A stretch of 8,994 nt of DNA, from positions 1-8,994 of the forward strand of contig DIUO01000041.1 of assembly GCA_002422365.1 (NCBI GenBank), in the 5' to 3' direction. Made by a program: the position numbers and the translations under genes. The stretch is from Proteobacteria bacterium UBA6156. GTDB lineage: Bacteria > Pseudomonadota > Alphaproteobacteria > UBA2136 > UBA6156. Shown one piece after another: positions 1 through 5,808 of this stretch. Positions within the stretch are counted from its first letter, which is position 1. Every line of letters starts with the position of its first letter. The notes beneath the pieces are model-generated. The model saw only the letters and a list, made by a program, of their open reading frames with translations, ran no database searches and was not told where the DNA came from.

Positions 1-353
1 CCATGGTGAAGGTACGCGGCGGCTACGGCAACTACGTGCAAATCAAGCACAACGGCACCTACAGCACCGCCTATGCCCACCTGCACCGCTATGCCAAGGG
101 CCTGCGCGTGGGGCAAAAGGTCAAGCAGGGGCAGGTTATCGCTTATGTCGGCTCCACTGGCGTCTCCAGCGGCCCCCACTTGCACTACGAGGTCTTGAAA
201 AACGGCACCCAAGTCGATGCCATGCGCACCGACCTCCCCACCACCAACCCGCTCAGCAAGGCGCAATTAATCGCCTTCAAGCGCCACGTGGCCAACGCCC
301 AAACCGCCTGGAACACCGCCTTCCAAAATAACAACCAACTCGCCAGCCGCTAA
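1..353 (+). CDS. M23 family (LytM-type) metallopeptidase, C-terminal part
   Basis: Only the last ~116 codons are present; the reading frame is open to the left edge, so the true start lies outside and the ATG at 3 is internal. The visible part is the C-terminal half of a LytM/peptidase_M23 domain: a YAHLHRY segment followed by G-x-KVKQGQVIAYVGSTG and the zinc-binding signature GPHLHYEV, whose two histidines are one catalytic/zinc HxH pair. The other zinc ligands (H-x3-D) would be upstream, out of view. Family members are exported and cut peptide cross-links in peptidoglycan or act as amidase activators, so an envelope or periplasmic location is expected but no signal peptide can be seen. About 55 residues rich in Asn, Gln and Ala follow the domain, typical of a short tail. 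The stop TAA (351-353) is followed at once by a hairpin. Family assignment is secure; the exact substrate is not. Confidence 0.9.
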   Translation, partial: MVKVRGGYGNYVQIKHNGTYSTAYAHLHRYAKGLRVGQKVKQGQVIAYVGSTGVSSGPHLHYEVLKNGTQVDAMRTDLPTTNPLSKAQLIAFKRHVANAQTAWNTAFQNNNQLASR

Positions 354-354
354 A

Positions 355-390
355 GTTGGCTCCAAACGCTCTTGCGTTTGGTAAGCCAAC
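355..390 (+). terminator. Hairpin directly behind the M23 peptidase gene
   Basis: GTTGGCT (355-361) plus CCAAACGC (362-369) pair with GCGTTTGG (374-381) and AGCCAAC (384-390) around a TCTT loop, with only a TA bulge. That is a 15-bp stem starting 2 nt after the stop codon. No good T-tract follows (TTAGCGCC), so it may protect the 3' end or terminate weakly rather than be a classical intrinsic terminator. Confidence 0.5.
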
Positions 391-401
391 TTAGCGCCTC
401 G

Positions 402-431
402 CTGTCGCGGCCTGCGAGCCGCGCGAGACAG
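402..431. other. Second hairpin in the M23 downstream region
   Basis: CTGTC (402-406) and GCGGC (407-411) pair with GCCGC (418-422) and GACAG (427-431), with a GCGA bulge on the 3' side and loop CTGCGA. There is no T-tract. It lies between the M23-proximal hairpin and the terminator at 457-492. It could be part of a transcript-end structure or a degenerate repeat; no function can be assigned. Confidence 0.35.
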
Positions 432-456
432 TGCCGCAAAGCGGGCAGATAACCTT

Positions 457-492
457 AAAAACCAAAACGCGGCGGGTCTCCCTGCCGCGTTT
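457..492 (-). terminator. Strong intrinsic terminator, best read on the minus strand
   Basis: AAACGCGGCGGG (465-476) and CCTGCCGCGTTT (481-492) form a 12-bp stem with one G-T wobble and a 4-nt loop. Read on the minus strand the stem is followed by T-GG-TTTTT (464-457), a good U-tract. In the plus direction the run is only TTTCGTTATCC, so a bidirectional role is possible but weaker. On the minus strand it closes the structured unit at about 740-493. Confidence 0.7.
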
Positions 493-512
493 CGTTATCC
501 TTGCGCCCTCGG

Positions 513-701
513 CTAGTCCTCCCGAGGCGGAAAAGCGAAAAGCAATCCCGTCTCCTCCGAAGGAGGGACCGGAGTTCCTTCCACCATCGGCTTGTGCCGG
601 AAAGTTACTTCACGGGCCAAAACCCCATGCGGTACTCCACCACAAGGGCTTTTCGTTCCCCATGGTGTCCATGGGCCTTTACGCTTCGAATCTTCACCCA
701 T
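513..701 (-). CDS. Possible 62-aa small protein inside the structured unit
   Basis: The ATG at 701-699 is preceded by GGGAGGAAGAAG, a strong Shine-Dalgarno sequence at good distance, and the frame runs to TAG (515-513), 20 nt before the terminator stem. The predicted peptide begins MGEDSKRKGPWTPWG, is rich in Pro, Gly, Lys and Arg, has one Cys and no membrane segment, and matches no family I know. Against a protein: third-position GC is only about half, unlike the clear GC3 bias of the neighbouring chromosomal genes, and the sequence is full of perfect hairpins, which codons would not be expected to maintain. The SD itself can pair with the CTCCC just upstream, so translation could be gated. 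I rate a non-coding or dual-function RNA as somewhat more likely. Confidence 0.22.
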   Translation of the reverse strand: MGEDSKRKGPWTPWGTKSPCGGVPHGVLAREVTFRHKPMVEGTPVPPSEETGLLFAFPPRED

Positions 702-767
702 CTTCTTCCTCCCAGGGAGAAAAATTCATCAGGTTATTCAGTATAAAAATTGCATTTCAAGGTGAAA

Positions 768-798
768 CATATAAATCCCCCTTCCCGCCCCCTGTCAA
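768..798 (-). promoter_or_regulatory. Sigma-70-type promoter for the minus-strand structured unit
   Basis: A perfect TTGACA lies at 798-793 on the minus strand, followed after 17 nt by TTTATA (775-770), or after 19 nt by TATATG (773-768). No other gene lies between it and the structured unit it points at. A second -10-like TATACT at 745-740 has no convincing -35. Confidence 0.5.
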
Positions 799-964
799 CA
801 GGTAAGCCATCACCAAAATACAAATAACATACTAAATTAAACTATTTTATGAATTTAACAAATAAAAACACTAGCGGGGAATATCGGTAGCAACTACTAG
901 ATTACGAACATCATTTAAATTCCAAGAAGTATTTTCAATACTATTAATTCTTTCATAAAATAAT
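793..964. other. AT-rich gene-free stretch downstream of the HEPN gene
   Basis: No ORF of credible length and no RNA gene is visible. The base composition is as AT-rich as the adjoining HEPN gene and unlike the rest of the window, so both probably came in together. A small AT hairpin, AGTATT-TTC-AATACT, lies at 928-942 and could be a weak transcript end for the HEPN gene. I see no direct repeats or integrase remnants that would mark the block's ends. Confidence 0.4.
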
Positions 965-1573
965 TCATTTTTGCTTTAACATGCCTTCTCTAATATCTTC
1001 TCGAATCAAATTCGAAATTTGGATATTCTTTAGATAAACAAAAATTGACCATAGGCTCGTTTTCTTATGTTGCAACCTAGTTAAATAATTATGAATGTCT
1101 TGACTTGTATTAGAATCCATTACCCTCTTATACATTGCAAAGTATTCGATTTTACCCACATTTTTACTTGTAATATCATTATTATTAATTACATAATAAG
1201 ACCTAGTATCTTTCATAAATCCGTCTAATGACGCATGAACTAATTGATTTCTTTGTTCTTGAAAATATAGCAACTCCTCTTCACTATATAATGATATAAC
1301 TTCCAGTATTTCTTTTTTAATTAACTTCATAAATTTTATGTAGTAAGTTAGCGAAGTATTATAATTTTCCATACTCTCAATAAGTTTTGAATGCTTCTTG
1401 TAATTTTTTAAAATATCTATAAATCCATTAATTAATATCAAAAATGCTTTGTGTCTAAGCTCATATTCTTTATCAAAATTAGGATGAACAATATAAAAAA
1501 CCCAGGGATTAGCAAACGAACTTGGCTGCAAAGCCAAAATGTTAAAGCAAATTAGCTCTTTAGAGTCAGCCAT
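965..1573 (-). CDS. HEPN-motif protein, AT-rich, probably acquired
   Basis: This is a 202-aa, largely helical, Lys/Ile/Asn-rich protein with no signal peptide or membrane segment. Residues 108-113 read RNQLVH, which fits the R-N-x3-H (Rx4-6H) catalytic signature of HEPN domains. It sits at the end of a long helical stretch (about 38-118), where the motif belongs in these folds. Known HEPN proteins with this motif are mostly metal-independent RNases acting in toxin-antitoxin, abortive-infection or other defence systems; that role here is inference. No MNT nucleotidyltransferase or obvious antitoxin lies beside it. The gene is far more AT-rich than its neighbours. Its ATG (1573-1571) directly abuts the stop codon of mbfA, and GGGGGG eight bases upstream, within the last mbfA codons, could serve as SD, so it is probably cotranscribed and translationally coupled. 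A helical protein with a chance motif cannot be excluded. Confidence 0.7.
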   Translation of the reverse strand: MADSKELICFNILALQPSSFANPWVFYIVHPNFDKEYELRHKAFLILINGFIDILKNYKKHSKLIESMENYNTSLTYYIKFMKLIKKEILEVISLYSEEELLYFQEQRNQLVHASLDGFMKDTRSYYVINNNDITSKNVGKIEYFAMYKRVMDSNTSQDIHNYLTRLQHKKTSLWSIFVYLKNIQISNLIREDIREGMLKQK

Positions 1574-2548
1574 TTAAGCACCCCCCAGCAACACCCCTGC
1601 CCCCAGCACCAGCAATCCACCCACAAAAATCTGCATCACCGCCACCCAAAAACGGCTGTCCATATACTTCCAGCGTATCCACGCAATGGCCATCAGCTCC
1701 ACAATCACCACCACCACCGCCAGGCTGGTGGCCGCCCAAAAGTCACTTAAAAGATACGGCAACGCATGCCCCACCCCACCCAGCGTCGTCATCACTCCGC
1801 ACACCGTGCCGCGCAGCCAGGGGCTGCCACGGCCACTAATCTTGCCGTCGTCACTAAAGGCCTCGGTCAACCCCATGCTTATCCCCGCCCCCACACTGGC
1901 GGCCAAGCCCACCATCAGCGTTTCGTGGTTGTTTTGGGTGGCAAAGGCGGCAGCAAACAGCGGCGCCAGCGTGCTCACGCTGCCGTCCATCAGCCCGGCC
2001 AGCCCCGGCTGCACCACTTGCAGCACAAATTGCTTATGCGCCTCAACCTTCTCCGCCTGCTTGGCGTCTTCGGTCAGGTTGCGCTCCTGCAGGCTCATCG
2101 CCTTGCGCTCATGCTTCTGCTCGGCGGCGGCCAGGTCGCCCAGCAGCTTCCTCACGTCCACATCCTGGCTGCGCTGGGCCGCCAGCTTATAAAACCTCGC
2201 CGCCTGCCCTTCCAGTTGCTCCGCCAAATCCCATATCTTCTCAATATTCAACGGCTGCGCCAACCACACCGGCTCCATCATCATAAACCCACGCACATCC
2301 TCGCGCCGCACCAGCGGTATGTGGCTCCCAAACTTGGCTTTGAACACATCCAGCAGCGCCCGCCGGTGCCCATCCTCCTCCGCCGCCATGGCATCAAACA
2401 CCTTGGCCGTGGCCGCAAATTCTCCCCGCAGCTGCTCGGCCATGTCACGGTAAATATGCGCGTCCTGCTCCTCGGCCCCAATCGCCAGCGCCAGCACTTC
2501 CTTTTCACTCAAACTCTCAAATGTGCGTAATTCCCGCCGATTCAACAT
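1574..2548 (-). CDS. mbfA: MbfA-type ferritin-like/VIT1 fusion, probable iron exporter
   Basis: 324 aa in two parts. Residues ~10-165 form a ferritin-like four-helix domain with the expected di-iron ligands: E27, E58-x2-H61, E113 and E143-x2-H146. Residues ~170-324 form a VIT1/CCC1-type membrane domain starting with the hallmark GLMDGSVSTLAPLFAAAFAT (185-204), followed by segments at about 212-232, 247-266, 271-291 and 299-322. Alphaproteobacterial MbfA proteins have this layout and export iron from the cytoplasm, giving resistance to iron and peroxide; in rhizobia and Agrobacterium they are controlled by Irr. I see no clear Irr/ICE box here. Start choice: ATG 2548 has AAGGA nine bases upstream and gives the usual family N-terminus, while the in-frame ATG at 2566 has only an A-rich leader and would add MEGRLV. 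The gene is divergent from fabI, with the HEPN gene flush behind it. Confidence 0.9.
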   Translation of the reverse strand: MLNRRELRTFESLSEKEVLALAIGAEEQDAHIYRDMAEQLRGEFAATAKVFDAMAAEEDGHRRALLDVFKAKFGSHIPLVRREDVRGFMMMEPVWLAQPLNIEKIWDLAEQLEGQAARFYKLAAQRSQDVDVRKLLGDLAAAEQKHERKAMSLQERNLTEDAKQAEKVEAHKQFVLQVVQPGLAGLMDGSVSTLAPLFAAAFATQNNHETLMVGLAASVGAGISMGLTEAFSDDGKISGRGSPWLRGTVCGVMTTLGGVGHALPYLLSDFWAATSLAVVVVIVELMAIAWIRWKYMDSRFWVAVMQIFVGGLLVLGAGVLLGGA

Positions 2549-2580
2549 AACAAGGCGTCCTTCCATTTTCTTTTTCTCAA

Positions 2581-2604
2581 TCTGCCGCTATAGTGCCACG
2601 CATG
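2581..2604. promoter_or_regulatory. Overlapping divergent promoters of fabI and mbfA
   Basis: TATAGT (2589-2594, plus) is a good -10 element and its complement gives TATAGC (2592-2587) on the minus strand, because CTATAG is self-complementary. The plus-strand -10 ends seven bases before the fabI ATG at 2602, so transcription would begin at or next to the A of ATG and give a leaderless mRNA. On the minus strand a start near 2580 would leave a ~30-nt leader for mbfA. The -35 regions are poor on both strands, so activator dependence is possible. Confidence 0.45.
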
Positions 2605-3393
2605 AACACACCAGCACAACTCCTCCAAGGTAAAACCGGCCTCATCATGGGCGTCGCTAACGACTGGTCCATCGCCTGGGGCATTGCCGAAGCCGCCCAC
2701 GCCGCAGGCGCCAAGCTCATCCTCACCTATCCCAATGCCACCATGGAAAAACGCGTCCGCCCACTGGCCGAAAAACTCAACGCCCCCTGCTACCCCTGCG
2801 ACGTCCAGGCCGACAGCCAACTCATCACCCTCAACAAGGCCCTGGAAGCCGACGGCCACCAGCTGGACTTCCTCGTCCACGCCGTCGCCTTTGCCAATAA
2901 AGACGAATTAAAGGGCGGCATCTCCCAAACGTCGCGGGAAGGCTTCAACCTGGCGCTCGATGTCTCCTGCTACTCGCTCATCGCCCTCATGCAGCACCTC
3001 AAACCTCGCTTGTCACTCACGGCCTCCGTCCTCACCCTCAGTTACGAAGGCAGCATCAAAGTCGTCCCCAACTACAACGTCATGGGTGTCGCCAAAGCGG
3101 CATTAGAGGCCGCCGTCCGCTATCTGGCCGCCGAGTTCGGCCCCCAGGGCATCCGCGTCAATGCCATCTCCGCCGGGCCCATCAACACCCTCGCCGCACG
3201 GGGGATATCGGACTTCTCCAACATGCTGAAACACCACGAAGCCACCGCCCCCCTCCGCCGCCTGACCACGAAAGAAGACGTCGCCGGAGCCGCCCTCTAC
3301 CTCCTCTCCAGCTTAGGCAGCGGCACCACCGGAGAAGTCCTCAACGTCGACACCGGCGCCCACATCCTCGGCCCCACCCCCGCAGGAATGTAA
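2602..3393 (+). CDS. fabI: Enoyl-[acyl-carrier-protein] reductase (NADH), FabI
   Basis: 263 aa; catalyses the last reduction of each fatty-acid elongation cycle, trans-2-enoyl-ACP to acyl-ACP, in the cytoplasm, and is the target class of triclosan and isoniazid-type inhibitors. Visible motifs: N-terminal nucleotide-binding GVAN-x2-SIAWGIA (17-29); the CDV segment (66-68) near the adenine pocket; LSYEG with Tyr148; and the catalytic Tyr158-x6-Lys165 in PNYNVMGVAK. The RVNAISAGPI-x-TLAA (185-199) and GEVLNVDTG (244-252) blocks are also typical. The N-terminus resembles rhizobial FabI proteins more than the E. coli enzyme. An upstream GTG (2593) is in frame but overlaps the likely -10 box, and no SD precedes either codon; the leaderless ATG 2602 is preferred. 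Transcribed away from mbfA and convergent with the elm1-like gene. No internal defect seen. Confidence 0.95.
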   Translation: MNTPAQLLQGKTGLIMGVANDWSIAWGIAEAAHAAGAKLILTYPNATMEKRVRPLAEKLNAPCYPCDVQADSQLITLNKALEADGHQLDFLVHAVAFANKDELKGGISQTSREGFNLALDVSCYSLIALMQHLKPRLSLTASVLTLSYEGSIKVVPNYNVMGVAKAALEAAVRYLAAEFGPQGIRVNAISAGPINTLAARGISDFSNMLKHHEATAPLRRLTTKEDVAGAALYLLSSLGSGTTGEVLNVDTGAHILGPTPAGM

Positions 3394-3408
3394 ATTGGAG
3401 TCAAAGAA

Positions 3409-3543
3409 ACGGCACATAGTGCCGTCGCCCTGCGCGCGAGGCTCTAAACGGTCATCCGGGTGATTTTTGGCGGGGCGCGGTGTACAAGAAAAGAGTACAT
3501 AAGCCACGCCAAAAATTATCCGGGGGCCGTTTGAGTCCGCGCC
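3409..3543. repeat. Palindromic intergenic element between convergent genes
   Basis: A small perfect hairpin (3409-3425, ACGGCAC-ATA-GTGCCGT) is followed by a large imperfect palindrome. The left arm (3434-3472) and right arm (3507-3543) pair through GCGCG, AAACGG/CCGTTT, a CCGG-containing middle and TTTTTGGCG/CGCCAAAAA. Within the ~34-nt centre, TGTAC (3481-3485) can pair with GTACA (3495-3499). The element fills the whole gap between the convergent fabI and elm1-like genes. It could be a two-way transcription end, since both strands carry an internal A5/T5 tract, but no T-tract follows the stem. Its size and nested symmetry also fit a dispersed palindromic repeat of the kind known in Rickettsiales. 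Whether other copies exist cannot be seen from one window. Confidence 0.6.
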
Positions 3544-3546
3544 TCT

Positions 3547-4590
3547 CTACGAAGAACGAACCCGCTTCATCCACTTAGACCTCACAAACCCCGCCACCAA
3601 AAGCGTATCCATCAACCCCGCCGCAGGCGCCCGCAGCGTAAACTGCCCATTCCACCAGCGCGCGCGGCCCTGTTGCCCCAGCGCTTTGTAATAGTTCCTG
3701 AATTTCTTCGGCACCGCCTTTTCATTCCCCCACAAATACACAGGCTTGCCCGCACTGGCGGCCTCGCTCACCATGCTCACGCTGTCGGCGGTCACTACCA
3801 CCGCTTCAGCCAGCGCCAAATAGGCTAAATAGGGGTTATCACGCCCTCCGTCTTCCGGCGTCCATAAAAAATACGGCACGCCGCTGGCTTTCAGGGCTTT
3901 TTCCAGGGCTTCGGTCACGTCTTTGCCGGTGCGGCGGCTGGTGGTTACCAGCAATCCGCTGGCATTGTCTTTCAGCAATTTCGCAACTTCTTTCACAAGG
4001 GCCTTGGCATCTTCGACACCAAAGGCACCGTGGCGGCTGGTGCCGCCCACCAGCATTGCCACACGGTGGCCTTGCACATGGCTCAGGCGCTTGCGCCAGC
4101 GGTCGGCTTCCAGCGCCAGCTTGTCGCGCGTTATGCGGTTGGGGGCGCCCAGCGTCACCACCACATTGTCGGCCCTGCGGTAGGCATCGTGCTGCTCCAC
4201 TGCCACCACATCATAATCACTTGCTTTGCCCGCCGGGCGCATCAGTGCCACCGTAAACAGCGCCGGGTTATCCTTTTTCAGCGCCCGCACCACCCGGCTA
4301 ACCTGATACCCCGCCGTAATCAGCACATCAAAATTCGCCACATCCAGCCGCACCCGCTCAAAATCCTCATACAACCACTGCACTGGCAACAGCAAGCGCA
4401 ACAACCGGCTGGAATACTTCGGCCGCAGCGTCACAATCTCCGGGTCTTTAATCCCCAGCATTTCAGTAACGCCCAGGCTGCGGTTTTCCGCCCCCGTTCG
4501 CCCATCCGAAAGTATCAGCACCCGCGCCCGCGCAATATCACGCACGTCCTCCATATCCGCCTCACCATCGTGCCGCATACCGCTCATCAT
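3547..4590 (-). CDS. ELM1/DUF1022 family protein (GT-B-like fold)
   Basis: 347 aa, last gene of the five-gene minus-strand operon. It carries the family blocks in order: LSDGRTGAENRSLG (27-40), ITAGYQ (91-96), MLVGGTSRHGAFG (179-191), LLVTTSRRTG (213-222) and DNPYLAYLALAEAVVVTADSVSM (251-273, the usual DNPY...TxDSVSM signature), then SEAASAGKPVYLW. The family is named after plant ELM1, a mitochondrial fission factor, but bacterial members are common in Alphaproteobacteria and their role is unproven. The sugar-nucleotide-transferase-like layout and the position after a ligase, a glycosyltransferase and ispA favour an envelope glycan function (inference). No signal peptide. Start: ATGs at 4590, 4587 and 4578 follow AAGGATAATAGGGCG, which offers SDs to the first two; ATG 4554, after GTGAGGCGGAT, is a plausible alternative and fits the family's short N-termini. 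Confidence 0.85.
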   Translation of the reverse strand: MMSGMRHDGEADMEDVRDIARARVLILSDGRTGAENRSLGVTEMLGIKDPEIVTLRPKYSSRLLRLLLPVQWLYEDFERVRLDVANFDVLITAGYQVSRVVRALKKDNPALFTVALMRPAGKASDYDVVAVEQHDAYRRADNVVVTLGAPNRITRDKLALEADRWRKRLSHVQGHRVAMLVGGTSRHGAFGVEDAKALVKEVAKLLKDNASGLLVTTSRRTGKDVTEALEKALKASGVPYFLWTPEDGGRDNPYLAYLALAEAVVVTADSVSMVSEAASAGKPVYLWGNEKAVPKKFRNYYKALGQQGRARWWNGQFTLRAPAAGLMDTLLVAGFVRSKWMKRVRSS

Positions 4591-4633
4591 CGCCCTATTA
4601 TCCTTTTTATTATGCGAAGTTTCATCACTAGCC

Positions 4634-5581
4634 CTACTTATCCCGCGTCACACAATAGCGGGCAATCAGGCGCAACAAATCAGCTTCTTCACCAAAACCG
4701 TCCAACTCCGCAAGCGCCCGCTCACACTCGTCTACGGCACGTTTTTGGGCTCCTTCCAGCCCCAGCAGGCTCACAAAGGTGGTCTTTCCGGCTTTGGCGT
4801 CTTTGCCCGGGGTCTTGCCCAGCTGTTCGGCGGTTCCCACCACATCCAGCACGTCGTCATAAACCTGAAAAGCCCGCCCCAGCGCATCGCCAAAGCGCAC
4901 CATCCGCAGCCTCACGTCATGCTCCGGCTGGTGGGCGGCGGCAGCCAGCACCACACCCGCTTCGCAGCAGGCGGTAATGTTCATGCCGGTTTTCAAATAA
5001 TTCATGCGCGCCAGGTCTTCCACCCGCAAGTTGGTGGGTTTCTCCCACTCCCATTGCATGTCCACCATCTGCCCCAGCACCATGCCAATTGCCCCACTAC
5101 TGCGCGCAAATAATCTGATAATTTCCAATCTTACACGCATATCTTCATGCACAACATCACGCGTCAGCAGCTCATAGGCGCCGGTTTGCAACCCGTCGCT
5201 GGCCAAAATGGCGGTGGCTTCATCAAACTGCTTATGGGCGGTGGGGCGCCCGCGCCGCAGGTCATCATTGTCCAGGCTCGGCAGGTCGTCCTGCATCAGG
5301 CTGTAGGTATGGATCATCTCCATCGCACTGCCCACCCACACCGCTCCCTCACCACGGTATCCGCCAAGCCTGGCCGCCGCCGCCACCAGCGCCGGGCGCA
5401 GCCGCTTACCCCCGGCAAAGGTGCTGTAGCGCATGCACTCCAGCACACGGTCTCCGGCCTGGCTTTGCATGGTGGGCAAATAACTATCCAGGCAACGCTC
5501 CACTTGGCCTGCAATGGCCGTCAGCTCTCTTAAAAAAATCGCCTGCTCCGCCGCATTCAGCGCCAAATGGTCATTCATCAT
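4634..5581 (-). CDS. ispA: Polyprenyl diphosphate synthase, farnesyl-PP type
   Basis: 315 aa, the usual length for bacterial short-chain trans-prenyltransferases. It condenses DMAPP/GPP with IPP to make farnesyl diphosphate (possibly GGPP), the precursor of undecaprenyl phosphate, quinone side chains and hopanoids. Motifs: GGKRLRP (57-63); first Asp-rich motif DDLPSLD (98-104) followed by NDDLRRGRPT; KTG (197-199); second Asp-rich motif DDVLD (242-246); then GKDAKAGKTT. HTYSLMQDD before the first motif has Met-Gln where most bacterial enzymes have Ile-His, so product length is not certain. Start: ATG ATG at 5581/5578 follow xseB by 5 nt with AGGATG as SD; a longer frame to 5677 would run back through xseB and is rejected. 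The gene follows xseB, a common order in proteobacteria, but an ELM1-type gene replaces the dxs often found next. Confidence 0.93.
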   Translation of the reverse strand: MMNDHLALNAAEQAIFLRELTAIAGQVERCLDSYLPTMQSQAGDRVLECMRYSTFAGGKRLRPALVAAAARLGGYRGEGAVWVGSAMEMIHTYSLMQDDLPSLDNDDLRRGRPTAHKQFDEATAILASDGLQTGAYELLTRDVVHEDMRVRLEIIRLFARSSGAIGMVLGQMVDMQWEWEKPTNLRVEDLARMNYLKTGMNITACCEAGVVLAAAAHQPEHDVRLRMVRFGDALGRAFQVYDDVLDVVGTAEQLGKTPGKDAKAGKTTFVSLLGLEGAQKRAVDECERALAELDGFGEEADLLRLIARYCVTRDK

Positions 5582-5586
5582 ACATC

Positions 5587-5808
5587 CTACTCCCCCACTG
5601 CAAACGGAGCAGTCTCCCCCTGGGCATTCATCACTTTTTCCACTTTCATCTCCGCTTGGGCCAGTTGCTCTTTGCACAGGGCAACCAGCTTCATGCCTTC
5701 TTCAAAGGCTTTCAGCGCTTCATCCAGCGGCACATCGCCCTGCTCCATGCGGGCCACCAGCTTTTCCAACTGGGCCATATGCTGTTCAAATGTCGGTTTT
5801 TCAGTCAT
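5587..5808 (-). CDS. xseB: Exodeoxyribonuclease VII small subunit
   Basis: 73 aa, the normal size for XseB, which binds the large subunit XseA in several copies to form exonuclease VII, a single-strand DNA nuclease active in both directions. The characteristic pattern FEQHMAQLEKLVARMEQG (7-24), then PLDEALKAFEEGM-x7-CKEQLAQAE-x2-V, forms two coiled helices and is diagnostic. ATG 5808 has AAAGGA eight bases upstream. Its first three bases overlap the stop codon of the glycosyltransferase gene as ATGA, so the two are probably translationally coupled. xseA is not in the window. No anomalies seen. Confidence 0.93.
   Translation of the reverse strand: MTEKPTFEQHMAQLEKLVARMEQGDVPLDEALKAFEEGMKLVALCKEQLAQAEMKVEKVMNAQGETAPFAVGE

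Larger units (their letters stand above)
457..768 (-). ncRNA. Candidate structured transcript (~300 nt), family not recognised
   Basis: Between a minus-strand promoter (798-768) and a U-rich terminator (492-457) there is a chain of stable hairpins. They are: 675-659 (CCCATGG, loop ACA, CCATGGG); 653-619 (15 of 17 positions paired, loop GGAGT); 599-588 (CGGC-ACAA-GCCG); 572-548 (10 bp with two single-base bulges, loop TTC); and 527-507 (CCTCGG / CCGAGG). This density is unusual for a random intergenic region and suggests a folded RNA. I looked for conserved signatures of RNase P RNA, tmRNA, SRP RNA and common riboswitches and found none that fit. The 5' end is uncertain: a second -10-like TATACT (745-740) would give a start near 733. 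The same stretch contains an SD-preceded 62-codon ORF, so it could instead be a small mRNA. Confidence 0.38.

Noticed and set aside
465..492. B12-box-like text (GGCAGGGAGACCCGCC) suggesting a cobalamin riboswitch
   Set aside because: It is simply the terminator stem-loop; the rest of the cobalamin aptamer (for example a GCCACTG element) is missing and no cobalamin gene follows.
726..732. CTGATGA on the minus strand, as in a hammerhead ribozyme core
   Set aside because: No GAAA segment follows the adjoining short stem and no matching stem I/III arrangement is present.
431..805. Plus-strand open frame of 124 codons opposite the structured unit
   Set aside because: Starts at a GTG without an SD, runs through three hairpins and the promoter of the opposite strand, and has a Ser/Pro-rich low-information protein.
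2593..2601. GTG start of fabI at 2593
   Set aside because: It overlaps the predicted -10 box and has no SD; the family N-terminus begins well from ATG 2602.
3313..3507. Minus-strand 64-codon frame running from the palindromic element into fabI
   Set aside because: It is antisense to the fabI C-terminus and begins within the palindrome; no SD or family resemblance.
4030..4977. Long plus-strand open frame (315 codons) opposite the elm1-like gene and ispA
   Set aside because: It spans the antisense of two well-recognised genes, is extremely rich in His, Pro, Arg and Gln, and has no SD; a by-product of GC-rich coding on the other strand.
5582..5677. Extended N-terminus of IspA (start at 5677)
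   Set aside because: The extra 32 residues are translated from inside xseB in another frame and are not part of the family; ATG 5581/5578 have an SD right after xseB.
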